From an uncultured Sphingomonas sp. (GTDB lineage: Bacteria > Pseudomonadota > Alphaproteobacteria > Sphingomonadales > Sphingomonadaceae), in assembly GCA_913776045.1 (NCBI GenBank), contig CAJYOI010000055.1, forward strand, positions 1 to 64,000: 64,000 nucleotides of DNA, written 5' to 3'. How positions within the stretch are numbered: the stretch's first letter is position 1; the number at the start of each line of letters is the position of its first letter. The translations under genes and the position numbers were made by a program. Shown piece after piece: positions 1 through 6,486 of the stretch. A model generated the notes under the pieces. The model searched no databases. It was not told the origin of the DNA and was given only the letters and a program-made list of their open reading frames with translations.

Positions 1-120
1 GCGGGTCGCCTCAATCGTGGCGAATTCGGCATCAAGCGAGGCCAGCTGCTCGAGCATGGCGATCGCCGCCTCGTCGGTCTCGGGCACGGGAAAGGCGGTG
101 GCGACAGGGTGCTCGATCAT
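1..120 (-). CDS. Hypothetical protein, partial (cut by window edge)
   Basis: This is the N-terminal 40 codons of a leftward gene that runs off the left edge. It starts at ATG 120, overlapping the TGA of the preceding gene by four bases (ATGA), so it is probably translationally coupled. The visible part is acidic and helical (it contains DEAAIAMLEQLASLDAEF), compatible with a coiled coil. I do not recognise the family. It is the last visible member of the leftward group that begins at 1940. Confidence 0.6.
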   Translation of the reverse strand, partial: MIEHPVATAFPVPETDEAAIAMLEQLASLDAEFATIEATR

Positions 121-296
121 CGCGCCAAGCTCCCCCCGATGTCGCCGATCGCCGATGCGGCGGCCAGCTGGGCCATGCGCGCATCGCGGCCGCGGATGTC
201 GCGAGCGACTTCACGAAGGAAGCTGACCGGCACGCTGACGCGCGCGTCATCAGGATGGCCGGCGATGGTCCGTTCAATGTCGTCGACGTTTACCAC
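117..296 (-). CDS. Hypothetical protein, 59 aa
   Basis: I place the start at GTG 296, which overlaps the TAA of the upstream gene by seven bases. The longer reading upstream in this frame is arginine-rich and looks like a shadow of the neighbouring gene. The protein starts VVNVDDIERTIAG and is helical and charged, with no signal peptide, membrane segment or recognised domain. Its stop overlaps the next start (ATGA). The tight packing on both sides is the main reason to believe it is a gene; its function is unknown. Confidence 0.5.
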   Translation of the reverse strand: MVNVDDIERTIAGHPDDARVSVPVSFLREVARDIRGRDARMAQLAAASAIGDIGGSLAR

Positions 297-523
297 CAGC
301 AGCCCCCGTTCTTGTCGATAAGCAGCGGCGGCGCGCTCGATCGGCGCGCGGGCTCGCCGCGGAATGTCACGACCAGCGCGTCGGCGAAGCGCTGCGCGTC
401 TGTTTCCAGCTCGTGCAGATCGTCGCTGTTGCGGGTCAGCCCCGCGCGACGGCAGAGATCGTCCCACAGGGGCGTCAGCTGCTCGAGCTTGCGCTCGATC
501 GTCGCGCGGGGCTGTGTCGCCAC
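290..523 (-). CDS. Hypothetical protein, 77 aa
   Basis: The gene starts at ATG 523, two bases after the stop of the preceding leftward gene. The product begins MATQPRATIERKLEQLTPLW and has a helical, charged N-terminal half, then a basic stretch and a short tail ending in GGCWW. Two cysteines occur at about positions 24 and 75. No family is recognised. It belongs to the same tightly packed leftward group and its role is unknown. Confidence 0.6.
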   Translation of the reverse strand: MATQPRATIERKLEQLTPLWDDLCRRAGLTRNSDDLHELETDAQRFADALVVTFRGEPARRSSAPPLLIDKNGGCWW

Positions 524-525
524 GC

Positions 526-774
526 TCAGAAGGCTCCGGCTAGGCCGAGCCGCGCCTTACGGCGGAACCGGCGTGCGAGCTTCGAGGGGCCGCGCGTGGC
601 GCGGCGCAGGGCGAAGGCGGCGTTGACCAGCGCGGTTCGTGCTTCACGCTCCATGCCTGCCGTCAGCGCTACGATCGTCTTACGACGATAGTGGCTGAGC
701 GTTTCGGCCGGCGCGATCAGTGGTGCGGCGTTGGCCTCGGCGAGATCGGCGCCGATGATCTTGAGAGCATCCAT
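526..774 (-). CDS. Hypothetical basic protein, 82 aa
   Basis: ATG 774 is chosen because GGAG lies seven bases upstream; a longer reading to 807 would bypass this site. The first half (MDALKIIGADLAEANAAPL) is helical. The second half is rich in arginine and lysine (RRATRGPSKLARRFRRKAR), which would suit nucleic-acid contact, though that is only inference. It is the first gene after the hairpin at 890-920 and two bases separate it from the next gene. Confidence 0.6.
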   Translation of the reverse strand: MDALKIIGADLAEANAAPLIAPAETLSHYRRKTIVALTAGMEREARTALVNAAFALRRATRGPSKLARRFRRKARLGLAGAF

Positions 775-889
775 GCGGGATCTCCGAAAATGAAAACGCC
801 CGCGCACCCCAGGGGAAGGGTGGCGGGCGTCTGCTGCAGGCGCAGCGATGGCGGGGTCGTTCTGGACCGGTACGTGACCGCTTTTCGAC

Positions 890-920
890 GTGACCTTTGG
901 GGACGTTCCCCAAAGGTCAC
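890..920. repeat. 14-bp perfect inverted repeat
   Basis: The arms are GTGACCTTTGGGGA (890-903) and its exact complement TCCCCAAAGGTCAC (907-920), with a 3-base centre. It lies between the stop of the 926-1567 gene and the start at 774. Sixteen bases of it recur at 1612-1627 inside the winged-helix gene. No U-tract follows on either strand, so an operator is more likely than a terminator; the binding protein is unknown. Confidence 0.7.
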
Positions 921-925
921 CCCCG

Positions 926-1567
926 TTACGTTGGCCGCCGCCACCGATCGAGGGCCAGCACGAGGGTGGCGCGCGCCCGACGATTGGACATCCGGTACCG
1001 GCGCGCAGCCGCGGTCACAGGAATGTCGTCAACGATGATGGCCAGCAGCATCGCCGCGTCGGCGCCAACGGCCGCACGCCACTGCGTATAGGCGAGGTCC
1101 AGGAAAGCCGCAGCAATCCCCTCTCCTGCTGCATCCTTCCGGCCACCGCCGGCCCGATCGTATCTCGCCGTTCGAACGGCAACGTCGGCGACCGTGCGGC
1201 TGTACGCCAGCGCGATCTCCTCGGCCGCCGCTAGCTGATGCGTATCGAGTGCGCCGGTTGCGACCAGGCGCGCCAAAGCGCCAGGCCGGCTATTGAGCGC
1301 TTGAGCATGCTGCAGCGTCTGCGGCGTGCCCTCGATCCCCCGCCATTCTTCCCGAAGGGCGACCTGTTCCTCGATCCCCGCTGCGAGCTGGACGCCTTTG
1401 TCGCGTAGCCGCCGGCGCTCGATTTTCCATGCCGACTTCGCCATCCCCTCCGGCTTCTTCAGCTCCGGGGGGGCTGGCCTCGGCGCCTCCAGAACCAGGT
1501 GGGCGACCCTCTGGCGCTCGTACTCCGCAGCAGGAACCGTCATCGTCATCGTCGCCACCTTCGCCAT
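926..1567 (-). CDS. Hypothetical protein with C-terminal helix-turn-helix-like region, 213 aa
   Basis: The product begins MAKVATMTMTVPAAEYERQR. Residues about 35-80 are strongly charged and helical. The last 45 residues (including DIPVTAAARRYRMSNRRAR) look like a helix-turn-helix of the kind found in phage and plasmid regulators and small replication proteins. No catalytic motif is seen. The start lies 278 bases inside the upstream winged-helix frame, an unusually long overlap; the repetitive GATGAC tract around the start could have allowed a length change that uncoupled the two frames. A role in element replication or regulation is inference. Confidence 0.65.
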   Translation of the reverse strand: MAKVATMTMTVPAAEYERQRVAHLVLEAPRPAPPELKKPEGMAKSAWKIERRRLRDKGVQLAAGIEEQVALREEWRGIEGTPQTLQHAQALNSRPGALARLVATGALDTHQLAAAEEIALAYSRTVADVAVRTARYDRAGGGRKDAAGEGIAAAFLDLAYTQWRAAVGADAAMLLAIIVDDIPVTAAARRYRMSNRRARATLVLALDRWRRPT

Positions 1568-1940
1568 CGTCAGGATCCGGCGTGTGCTCCAAGACCGCGA
1601 CGATTGGCAGATGACCTTTGGGGAACGCCGATGGACGCGACGTGAAGTCCTCGTCGACGCGCATGCCGGCGTCGCGCAAAAGCGCCTTCGCCTGCTCGAT
1701 TTGCATCTGCCGGCTGAGCCCCGGCACGCTGATCGCGCGCTGCGCGCCTGGCTGGCGGATGATCAGTTGCTCTTGGGCGAGTTTGTGGACCAGCGCTTTG
1801 GCGCGCGTGTCACTGAATCCAAAATGCGCAGCGATCTCGTCGATCGATGGGCTGCGCCCCTCGCTGACGAGATAATTGGTGATGAACCCAAGCACCTGGT
1901 ACTTGCGGCTCTGCGACGTCGCGAGAAACGGCGCGCCCAT
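1290..1940 (-). CDS. LexA-like winged-helix DNA-binding protein
   Basis: Residues about 8-60 read as a LexA-type winged helix (QVLGFITNYLVSEGRSPSI, then DEIAAHFGFSDTRAKALVHKL). AGGAG lies just upstream of two tandem ATGs (1943 and 1940); I use the second for better spacing. There is no Ser-Lys autoprotease domain, so it is not LexA itself. After about residue 105 the protein becomes acidic and then looks out of frame, because from 1567 down the neighbouring frame carries the coding signal. The true end may therefore be near 1560, with the 278-bp tail being read-through. The gene contains a copy of half the 890-920 palindrome. Confidence 0.6.
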   Translation of the reverse strand: MGAPFLATSQSRKYQVLGFITNYLVSEGRSPSIDEIAAHFGFSDTRAKALVHKLAQEQLIIRQPGAQRAISVPGLSRQMQIEQAKALLRDAGMRVDEDFTSRPSAFPKGHLPIVAVLEHTPDPDDGEGGDDDDDGSCCGVRAPEGRPPGSGGAEASPPGAEEAGGDGEVGMENRAPAATRQRRPARSGDRGTGRPSGRMAGDRGHAADAAACSSAQ

Positions 1941-1943
1941 CAT

Positions 1944-2311
1944 GCTCCTAAATCCCCCGCAGGGAACATAGGTGAAACAGCGGCTCAACGCCAGCTCGGC
2001 CTATCCGATCATGCACCGTCGAAAAGAGCATCGTCGAAAAAAAGCGACGCCTCCATCTTGTGACTCTACGTCACGTTATATATATGCGTCCTCACGAGCG
2101 GGATGGTCCGCTCGTCCTACTACGGAGAACGAAAACAATGGAACATCGAGCAAAGCCACGGCCAACGGCCGCAACCGAATAATATTTTGCATTTATTTTA
2201 TGCGTAACCCTCCGGCATTTGAAAACTCGGCGGTCCAAACGTCTGATGTTCTCAGGGCCGAGCAGGTCAAGGCCTTACGGCGGACCTGAACAAGGAGGCA
2301 TGTATGTGGAG
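1944..2311. other. Intergenic region between divergent regulators
   Basis: About 370 bases separate the leftward winged-helix gene from the rightward PadR-like gene. The region is AT-richer than its surroundings. It contains the promoter-like site and GTGAC palindrome listed separately. A short open frame at 2200-2289 (29 codons) has no ribosome binding site and I do not call it. Nothing else is recognised. Confidence 0.6.
2058..2086 (+). promoter_or_regulatory. Promoter-like site with embedded inverted repeat
   Basis: TTGTGA (2058-2063) and TATATG (2081-2086) are separated by 17 bases, within an AT-rich TATATATA stretch. A 5-bp inverted repeat GTGAC-N5-GTCAC (2060-2074) overlaps the -35 hexamer and part of the spacer, as an operator would. 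It points rightward toward the PadR-like gene about 225 bases away. Assignment is by eye only. Confidence 0.35.
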
Positions 2312-2623
2312 ATGTCACATAAACAACTAGAACACGCGGCGATCCCAGATCGCCTACTCGGGTCATTCTCTTTAAGGCTTCTGGCCTCGATAGAACGACT
2401 TGGGGATCGAGCAACAGGTGCAAACCTTTTGGTCGATTTATCGGAAAAACTCGGACGAGACGTCGCAATCGGTCAGCTTTATCTGACGCTAGCGCGCCTA
2501 TCTGATCACGGTTTGATCAGTTCCGAGATTCTGAACTCAGAGCCTGTCAAAGGCGGCCGTAGGAAGAAGCTCTTCAAACTGGAGACTTCGGGTAAGCGGG
2601 CTCTGAATACTATGGTCGTCTAA
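2312..2623 (+). CDS. PadR-family transcriptional regulator
   Basis: The product is a winged-helix repressor of the PadR type. Visible family features are the helical start, GRDVAIGQLYLTLARLSDHG as recognition helix and wing, and GGRRKKLFKLETSGKRAL, the usual PadR wing and strand. AAGGAGG at 2292-2298 serves ATG 2312; GTG 2306 and ATG 2300 are alternatives in frame. PadR proteins usually control an adjacent membrane or efflux gene. Here the only downstream partner is the 77-residue protein at 2659, 35 bases away, and the pair ends at a strong terminator, so they probably form a two-gene unit. Confidence 0.8.
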   Translation: MSHKQLEHAAIPDRLLGSFSLRLLASIERLGDRATGANLLVDLSEKLGRDVAIGQLYLTLARLSDHGLISSEILNSEPVKGGRRKKLFKLETSGKRALNTMVV

Positions 2624-2658
2624 CTTGCCCGTCGTCTCCCCTTTGCGGGAGAAGGCCA

Positions 2659-2892
2659 ATGAGGGAAGAAAAGAAAGCGGTCACCAACCCGCGAGAACCT
2701 CCGAAGTACATGCAGTACCTGATCTGGAGTTCGTTTGGTGAGGACGCGCTGATCACGTTCGAGGAAAACTTCGAGCGCGCAGTCAGCAGGTTCGGTTACA
2801 AGGCGGCTTGGATTTGGGGACTGCGTCAATGTCTCAGGATCGTCCCCCACAAACTGTGGGCTCTGATCTTGAAAATTGCCGGCTCTTGGTAA
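2659..2892 (+). CDS. Small protein resembling a stand-alone permease-prefix domain, 77 aa
   Basis: After a polar N-terminus, the segment LITFEENFERAVSRFGYKAA followed by WIWGLRQCLRIV has the pattern I associate with the N-terminal prefix domain of FtsX/MacB-like permeases that are encoded beside PadR regulators. The end is hydrophobic (LWALILKIAGSW) and could touch the membrane. Here no permease follows: a terminator lies 17 bases after the stop. It may be an orphaned remnant or a stand-alone form. The family assignment is from memory and tentative; the gene itself is plausible from its position and ribosome binding site (GGGAGAAGG). Confidence 0.55.
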   Translation: MREEKKAVTNPREPPKYMQYLIWSSFGEDALITFEENFERAVSRFGYKAAWIWGLRQCLRIVPHKLWALILKIAGSW

Positions 2893-2909
2893 GGGCGAAC
2901 ACGAGGTTC

Positions 2910-2942
2910 GGGGGAAGGGTTGCAGCCCTTCCCCCTTTTTTT
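2910..2942 (+). terminator. Rho-independent terminator
   Basis: A perfect 10-bp stem (2910-2919 with 2926-2935), a 6-base loop and seven Ts follow the 77-residue gene by 17 bases. It ends the PadR unit. Confidence 0.9.
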
Positions 2943-3037
2943 GGCCGATTGAACTGAAAGAATCAAGTACCTCGCTTGCCGCCGTCGATACGGGCGCGGA
3001 TCGCGTCCTGTGATGCTCGGCAGCCGGTAGCGCTATC

Positions 3038-3412
3038 TCAGCGCTTTACCATGTAGCTGGTCGGCCAACTCGTCATGCAGTTCTTTACGCCTTGCCATTC
3101 GCTGTACTGGGCGCACCCGCGGAAAGTTGTGTCGAGCGTGTGGTCGATCCTGAGCGTTCGATAGCCGCTTGGTGCTGCAAACCCCTTCCAGTGCGAAACT
3201 TGGATCTGACGGGTATTTGTTCTGGCGATACAGACAAGGTCCGGATCTAGGCCATTCCAGCGCACGGTGACGGGATGATAACCGCGCGGGATCTGGCTTA
3301 GGCTCGTCATACTGCGGCAAGCGCGATCTGGCGCTGCTGGACGATGTGACCTAACCACGGGCGCCGCTTGCGCCAGCGCAAACATCGATACGGTCGATAT
3401 GATCACGAACAT
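3038..3412 (-). CDS. Secreted hypothetical protein, 124 aa
   Basis: The N-terminus MFVIISTVSMFALAQAAPVV is a probable Sec signal peptide, with cleavage likely after AQA. The mature part is basic and contains four cysteines (at about 32, 61, 100 and 112), which could form disulfides in the periplasm. No domain is recognised. It is the last of four leftward genes (5248 to 3038); the gap of 30 bases to its upstream neighbour suggests cotranscription. Cargo role unknown. Confidence 0.65.
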   Translation of the reverse strand: MFVIISTVSMFALAQAAPVVRSHRPAAPDRACRSMTSLSQIPRGYHPVTVRWNGLDPDLVCIARTNTRQIQVSHWKGFAAPSGYRTLRIDHTLDTTFRGCAQYSEWQGVKNCMTSWPTSYMVKR

Positions 3413-3442
3413 CTTCGCTCCTTCAATCAGCGCGGCAAAGCC

Positions 3443-4255
3443 TCATTCAAGCTCGCGTTCGATCCAAAGCTCTATGGCTTCATCGGCAACCTGAGATCCG
3501 ACATGGTCGTTGAGGTACGAGTTGAGTTCCGAAACCCACTCATGCTCGTCGCCGCAGATTTCGCCATCCGCGACGATGACATCCGCGACAGCGTTTTTCA
3601 GAATCGCGGTCGAGGATTTGCTGCGCGCATAATAGTTCAGCGCTTTGAAAAACGTCTCCGTATCCGGCGCCAGACGTTGCGCATGGGCCATGATCTCGCC
3701 GACCGGCGGGTCGCCATCCCATTCCTTGCGCAGCCAAAGCGAGTAGATAAAGCGCTCCAGCGGCGCGATTTCCAAAGGATGCCAGCGACCGTCGCAGCGA
3801 GCCATGAATGCGAGAACATTGAGCCCGGCGACCAAGAGGGCTTTCCGCGCCGGTGGAAGTCCCCAGGTCGGAGCACTGCGGCGAACCGATCGCGGCTCGA
3901 AGCGATCGAAATATGAACCGTCGCCTAGAACCTCACCGGTATGTGCGTCTGAAACTGCGGTGATCCGGTCAGTACGAAACTGGCGGTACCCGTTCGCTGT
4001 ATGGCAAATCGCGCCGACGTACCCATACTCGCCGATCACATCGAACGATCGACAGCTGATGAACCGGGTCTCTTCCTTATAGTCGATCAGGCAGACAAAT
4101 GCCGAAATCGGATGGACTCGTGACGCCGGGCTATCGACGATTGTCTCGGGATCGTCGACGATCTCGATCGTGACCTTCTCGTGACGCTCCGGTCGCGGTG
4201 GCTCTTTGCCCACCCACGAGGTGAAACGAAGTGTGCTTACAAAATCTTCCACCAC
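3443..4255 (-). CDS. WYL-like / TerB-like domain protein, 270 aa
   Basis: Residues about 45-115 form a small beta-rich segment (ISAFVCLIDYKEETRFISCR, then GYRQFRTDRITAV) resembling a WYL domain, a ligand-sensing fold common in defence and phage regulators. Residues about 140-250 are helical with two short acidic loops, DGRWHPLE and VADGEICGDEHEW, typical of TerB/DjlA-type metal-binding domains. No DNA-binding domain precedes the WYL-like part. The gene lies 13 bases after a lipoprotein gene. WYL plus TerB-like combinations are known mainly from defence-related and stress proteins; the function here is not established. Confidence 0.6.
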   Translation of the reverse strand: MVEDFVSTLRFTSWVGKEPPRPERHEKVTIEIVDDPETIVDSPASRVHPISAFVCLIDYKEETRFISCRSFDVIGEYGYVGAICHTANGYRQFRTDRITAVSDAHTGEVLGDGSYFDRFEPRSVRRSAPTWGLPPARKALLVAGLNVLAFMARCDGRWHPLEIAPLERFIYSLWLRKEWDGDPPVGEIMAHAQRLAPDTETFFKALNYYARSKSSTAILKNAVADVIVADGEICGDEHEWVSELNSYLNDHVGSQVADEAIELWIERELE

Positions 4256-4268
4256 CCCCCCCTGTACG

Positions 4269-4727
4269 TTACTTCGTCAGTTCTGCTGGTGCATCGATTT
4301 TGACGACACCCAAAACCTTGATGGAGCAGCGCGGATCGCTGACGCTGTCCTCCCCCTTCGCAATTTTGACATCATAATATTGAGCGCAATCCAGCGTGTA
4401 ATTCCCATCCTTTACAAATATCGTCGCGGCCTCGTCACGAGTGATCACTTTTTGGCCCACCGTTTTGGTGTACGTGAGAGCCAGGAGATGCGGTTGCCTC
4501 GCAGCTTCCGATTTCCCGCTGAGCCTGTACTTTTGCGTGCGAGTGAACGTCACGTCGCCTAAGCTATCGAACACCTGTCGATTGCTCGTTTCCGGCGACC
4601 CTTCCTCGGTGAAGGTGTAGCGGTAGGCATTGGCGTCAGTCTGTGTTGCGCTGCTGTTGTTGCCTGGTGAGCATCCGGCTGCCAGGACGGCCGAACAAAT
4701 CGCACACATTATCGCTGGAAATTTCAT
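4269..4727 (-). CDS. Lipoprotein, hypothetical, 152 aa
   Basis: The start at 4727 gives MKFPAIMCAICSAVLAAGCS, a lipoprotein signal peptide whose lipobox LAAGC places the lipidated cysteine at residue 19. A much longer reading upstream would hide this signal. The mature domain has beta-strand character (YRYTFTEEGS, YRLSGKSEAA), contains two further cysteines and ends in PAELTK. No family is recognised. It stands 17 bases after the secreted protein gene at 4745 and 13 bases before the WYL/TerB gene, so the group is probably one operon. Confidence 0.7.
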   Translation of the reverse strand: MKFPAIMCAICSAVLAAGCSPGNNSSATQTDANAYRYTFTEEGSPETSNRQVFDSLGDVTFTRTQKYRLSGKSEAARQPHLLALTYTKTVGQKVITRDEAATIFVKDGNYTLDCAQYYDVKIAKGEDSVSDPRCSIKVLGVVKIDAPAELTK

Positions 4728-4744
4728 GTCTCGGTCTCCAGCGC

Positions 4745-5248
4745 TCAGAGGCCGAACCCGGCATCTGCCTTCGTGTAGGTCAGTTCCCAAGACGCCTTCG
4801 CGAGCCCTCCGCCCCCGAAAATTCCATTCTCGTATTTCTTGAAGCGCATAGCGACACCGTCCGGCCGGCTCCAAATCGCGACCTTACCTTGCCGACCGAG
4901 GATGCTGCCCCTGCTGCTATCCCAATTAGCGGGCTGCCCATATTTAGCCGACAGATTCGTCATGACTGTGTCGCTGCAGCGCCCGCCCATCGAAGGATTG
5001 CCAGCGACCATCACCTCGCGAACGAGATTTGCATCGTCGAAACGGATGTTCACTTCCGCATCGCACTTCGGCGTGATCGCGATCCCCGAGATTTCGATCG
5101 CCTTCGGCTGATAATCGACCTTGCTGCCCTTCGGATAAAGCGCCTCGACCTCGGCGCGGGACATGCCGAAGGCGACCTTGTCCCAAGCGATCGTCGGTGC
5201 CCCCTGCGCAGTCGCGGCCAGAACCATCGCCGACAATATTCCGATCAT
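4745..5248 (-). CDS. Secreted hypothetical protein, 167 aa
   Basis: The start MIGILSAMVLAATAQGAPTI is a short signal peptide, probably cleaved after QGA. The mature protein opens with WDKVAFGMSRAEVEALYPKG, a motif frequent in small periplasmic proteins of alphaproteobacteria (a 'kvafGMs..ev..lyP' start), and continues as mixed alpha/beta with cysteines at about 62 and 91. The first gene of the leftward cargo group. No enzymatic motif is seen. Confidence 0.65.
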   Translation of the reverse strand: MIGILSAMVLAATAQGAPTIAWDKVAFGMSRAEVEALYPKGSKVDYQPKAIEISGIAITPKCDAEVNIRFDDANLVREVMVAGNPSMGGRCSDTVMTNLSAKYGQPANWDSSRGSILGRQGKVAIWSRPDGVAMRFKKYENGIFGGGGLAKASWELTYTKADAGFGL

Positions 5249-5467
5249 TCTTTCATCCCCCCAAGTGCCAATTTAAGCGGCAAAGCTTGTTCTGCGGTTC
5301 TCGTCCCGTGCAACCAGAGACGCGTTCATTCTGACCCGACCGCAACACGGCGGCACGACCCCCACGCCCACCGTGCCGGGATGAGAAAAATCAAAAAGAG
5401 CGCCGCCCAATGCGGATGATGTATCTCGACGCACCCGCGTGCGGGACCGGCTGCACGCGATGTGAGG

Positions 5468-5959
5468 TCAAGTGCGCGATGCTCGCTGCCGTCCGCGATC
5501 GGCGCTGGGCAGAGCTTCAACAGCTGCGCGAGGATCATCGTCGCGCCCCTGGTCGCCAAACGTCAGCGGACCTCGCAGCAGCCGAAGCCCGCTGGGCAGA
5601 CTCCTGGCGAGCTCACGAGCGAGCGCGTCGAGCGCCATCCCCGGCGACGCCTCCAGCACGCCGAGAAACATTCGCGTCAGCGCATCCTCGCCTGGCAGTG
5701 CTACCTGCATCGTCACCAGCTGAGCGTCGGGCCTAGGTTGGGGGAGAGGCGCGCCCACATCAGGTTCGTCGGTCGCGCCGGTTAGGTACGCTGGGGTGGT
5801 CTCCAGGGCGGCGGAGATCTGCACCAAGTACGGCGTCATACGGGGATTTTTCCGGATGATACCATTCATTGTTGACTGACTGACCTTAGCGCGTCTCGCC
5901 GCTTCGGATTGCGAAATCCGAAGCACTGCAAGTCGGGCTAGGATGCGCTCGCCGATCAT
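5468..5959 (-). CDS. CI-like XRE-family repressor, 163 aa
   Basis: The N-terminal 60 residues form a classic helix-turn-helix of the XRE/CI family (RISQSEAARRAKVSQSTMNG, then LVQISAALETTPAYLTG). The rest is short and lacks the Ser-Lys autocleavage domain of lambda CI, so induction would need another route, such as an antirepressor or partner. It is transcribed leftward and faces the Cro/YdaS-like gene across 85 bases, the usual arrangement of a lysogeny or maintenance switch. The C-terminal 20 residues are low in complexity and may be read-through. Confidence 0.8.
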   Translation of the reverse strand: MIGERILARLAVLRISQSEAARRAKVSQSTMNGIIRKNPRMTPYLVQISAALETTPAYLTGATDEPDVGAPLPQPRPDAQLVTMQVALPGEDALTRMFLGVLEASPGMALDALARELARSLPSGLRLLRGPLTFGDQGRDDDPRAAVEALPSADRGRQRASRT

Positions 5960-6044
5960 GTGCTGACGATTACCGACAAGTTAGTGGTCGGAAATGGGAA
6001 GATGTCGTTTGACAGGGTAACGACTTCTAGTTAGCCACCGAAAA
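5960..6044. promoter_or_regulatory. Divergent control region of the CI-like/Cro-like switch
   Basis: The 85 bases between the two start codons hold an inverted repeat CCGAC-N9-GTCGG (5973-5991), a direct repeat GTTAG...(G/A)AAATGGG (5980-5998 and 6030-6049), a near-palindrome around GGTAAC and GTTAGCC (6016-6036), and TTGACA at 6009-6014 pointing rightward. These are candidate operators for the two regulators. No convincing -10 hexamer is seen after TTGACA. Confidence 0.5.
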
Positions 6045-6311
6045 ATGGGTAACGCGCTTCGATTCGATCCCGGTCTGGAAGTGGCCATCGGAAAAGCGGG
6101 CGGCGTATCGGCTTTGGCCCGACTTCTCGGGCGAAAGCAGCAGACGGTAAGCTCTCGGCTCCACGCCGGTCGCAAGTTGTGGCCTGAGGACGTTCTAAAG
6201 GTCGAAGCCGCCACCGGCATCAGCCGCCACGACCTCCGACCCGACCTGTACCCGCGCGAGGCGACCGCTCGCCCTGTTACCGACCTCGGCGAGCTGGAGC
6301 CTGCCCGGTGA
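6045..6311 (+). CDS. Cro/YdaS-like DNA-binding protein, 88 aa
   Basis: The segment LEVAIGKAGGVSALARLLGR followed by KQQTVSSRLH, then VEAATGISRHDLRPDLYP, matches the Cro/YdaS family of phage regulators, whose members end the domain with a characteristic ATGxSRHDLRPDLYP. It would act as the counter-repressor of the CI-like protein at 5468 and open the rightward operon. No clear ribosome binding site precedes ATG 6045. After it the operon is interrupted by two strong hairpins before the next gene. Confidence 0.85.
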   Translation: MGNALRFDPGLEVAIGKAGGVSALARLLGRKQQTVSSRLHAGRKLWPEDVLKVEAATGISRHDLRPDLYPREATARPVTDLGELEPAR

Positions 6312-6366
6312 TGCGCGCTGAACGCCATTCCGTTCCCCTCTTCGGCCGACGACACCCCGGTCGGAG

Positions 6367-6404
6367 CCCCCGCGCCGTGCTTTCGAAATCCGACGGCGCG
6401 GGGG
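6367..6404 (+). terminator. Strong hairpin in the early leader (first of two)
   Basis: A perfect 12-bp GC-rich stem (CCCCCGCGCCGT, 6367-6378, with 6393-6404) encloses a 14-base loop. There is no T-tract, so termination is uncertain; it may be a pause, an RNA-processing or a regulatory structure. It occupies the gap between the Cro-like gene and the next gene. Confidence 0.5.
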
Positions 6405-6434
6405 ATCACTTCCGCAAGAGGCTACCTACCCCTG

Positions 6435-6474
6435 CCCGCCGATCGCCGTCACCGACGTTCGGCGGGTCGTTTTT
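6435..6474 (+). terminator. Terminator-like hairpin in the early leader (second of two)
   Basis: An 8-bp stem (CCCGCCGA, 6435-6442, with 6459-6466) is followed by TCGTTTTT. It sits 13 bases before ATG 6487. Its place between a Cro-like and a CII-like gene resembles that of the early terminators of lambdoid phages, where antitermination controls read-through. Confidence 0.6.
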
Positions 6475-6486
6475 GGAGCAGGCGGC

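Noticed and set aside
2200-2289. 29-codon frame before the PadR-like gene
   Set aside because: No ribosome binding site and no independent support; it lies in an AT-rich intergenic region.
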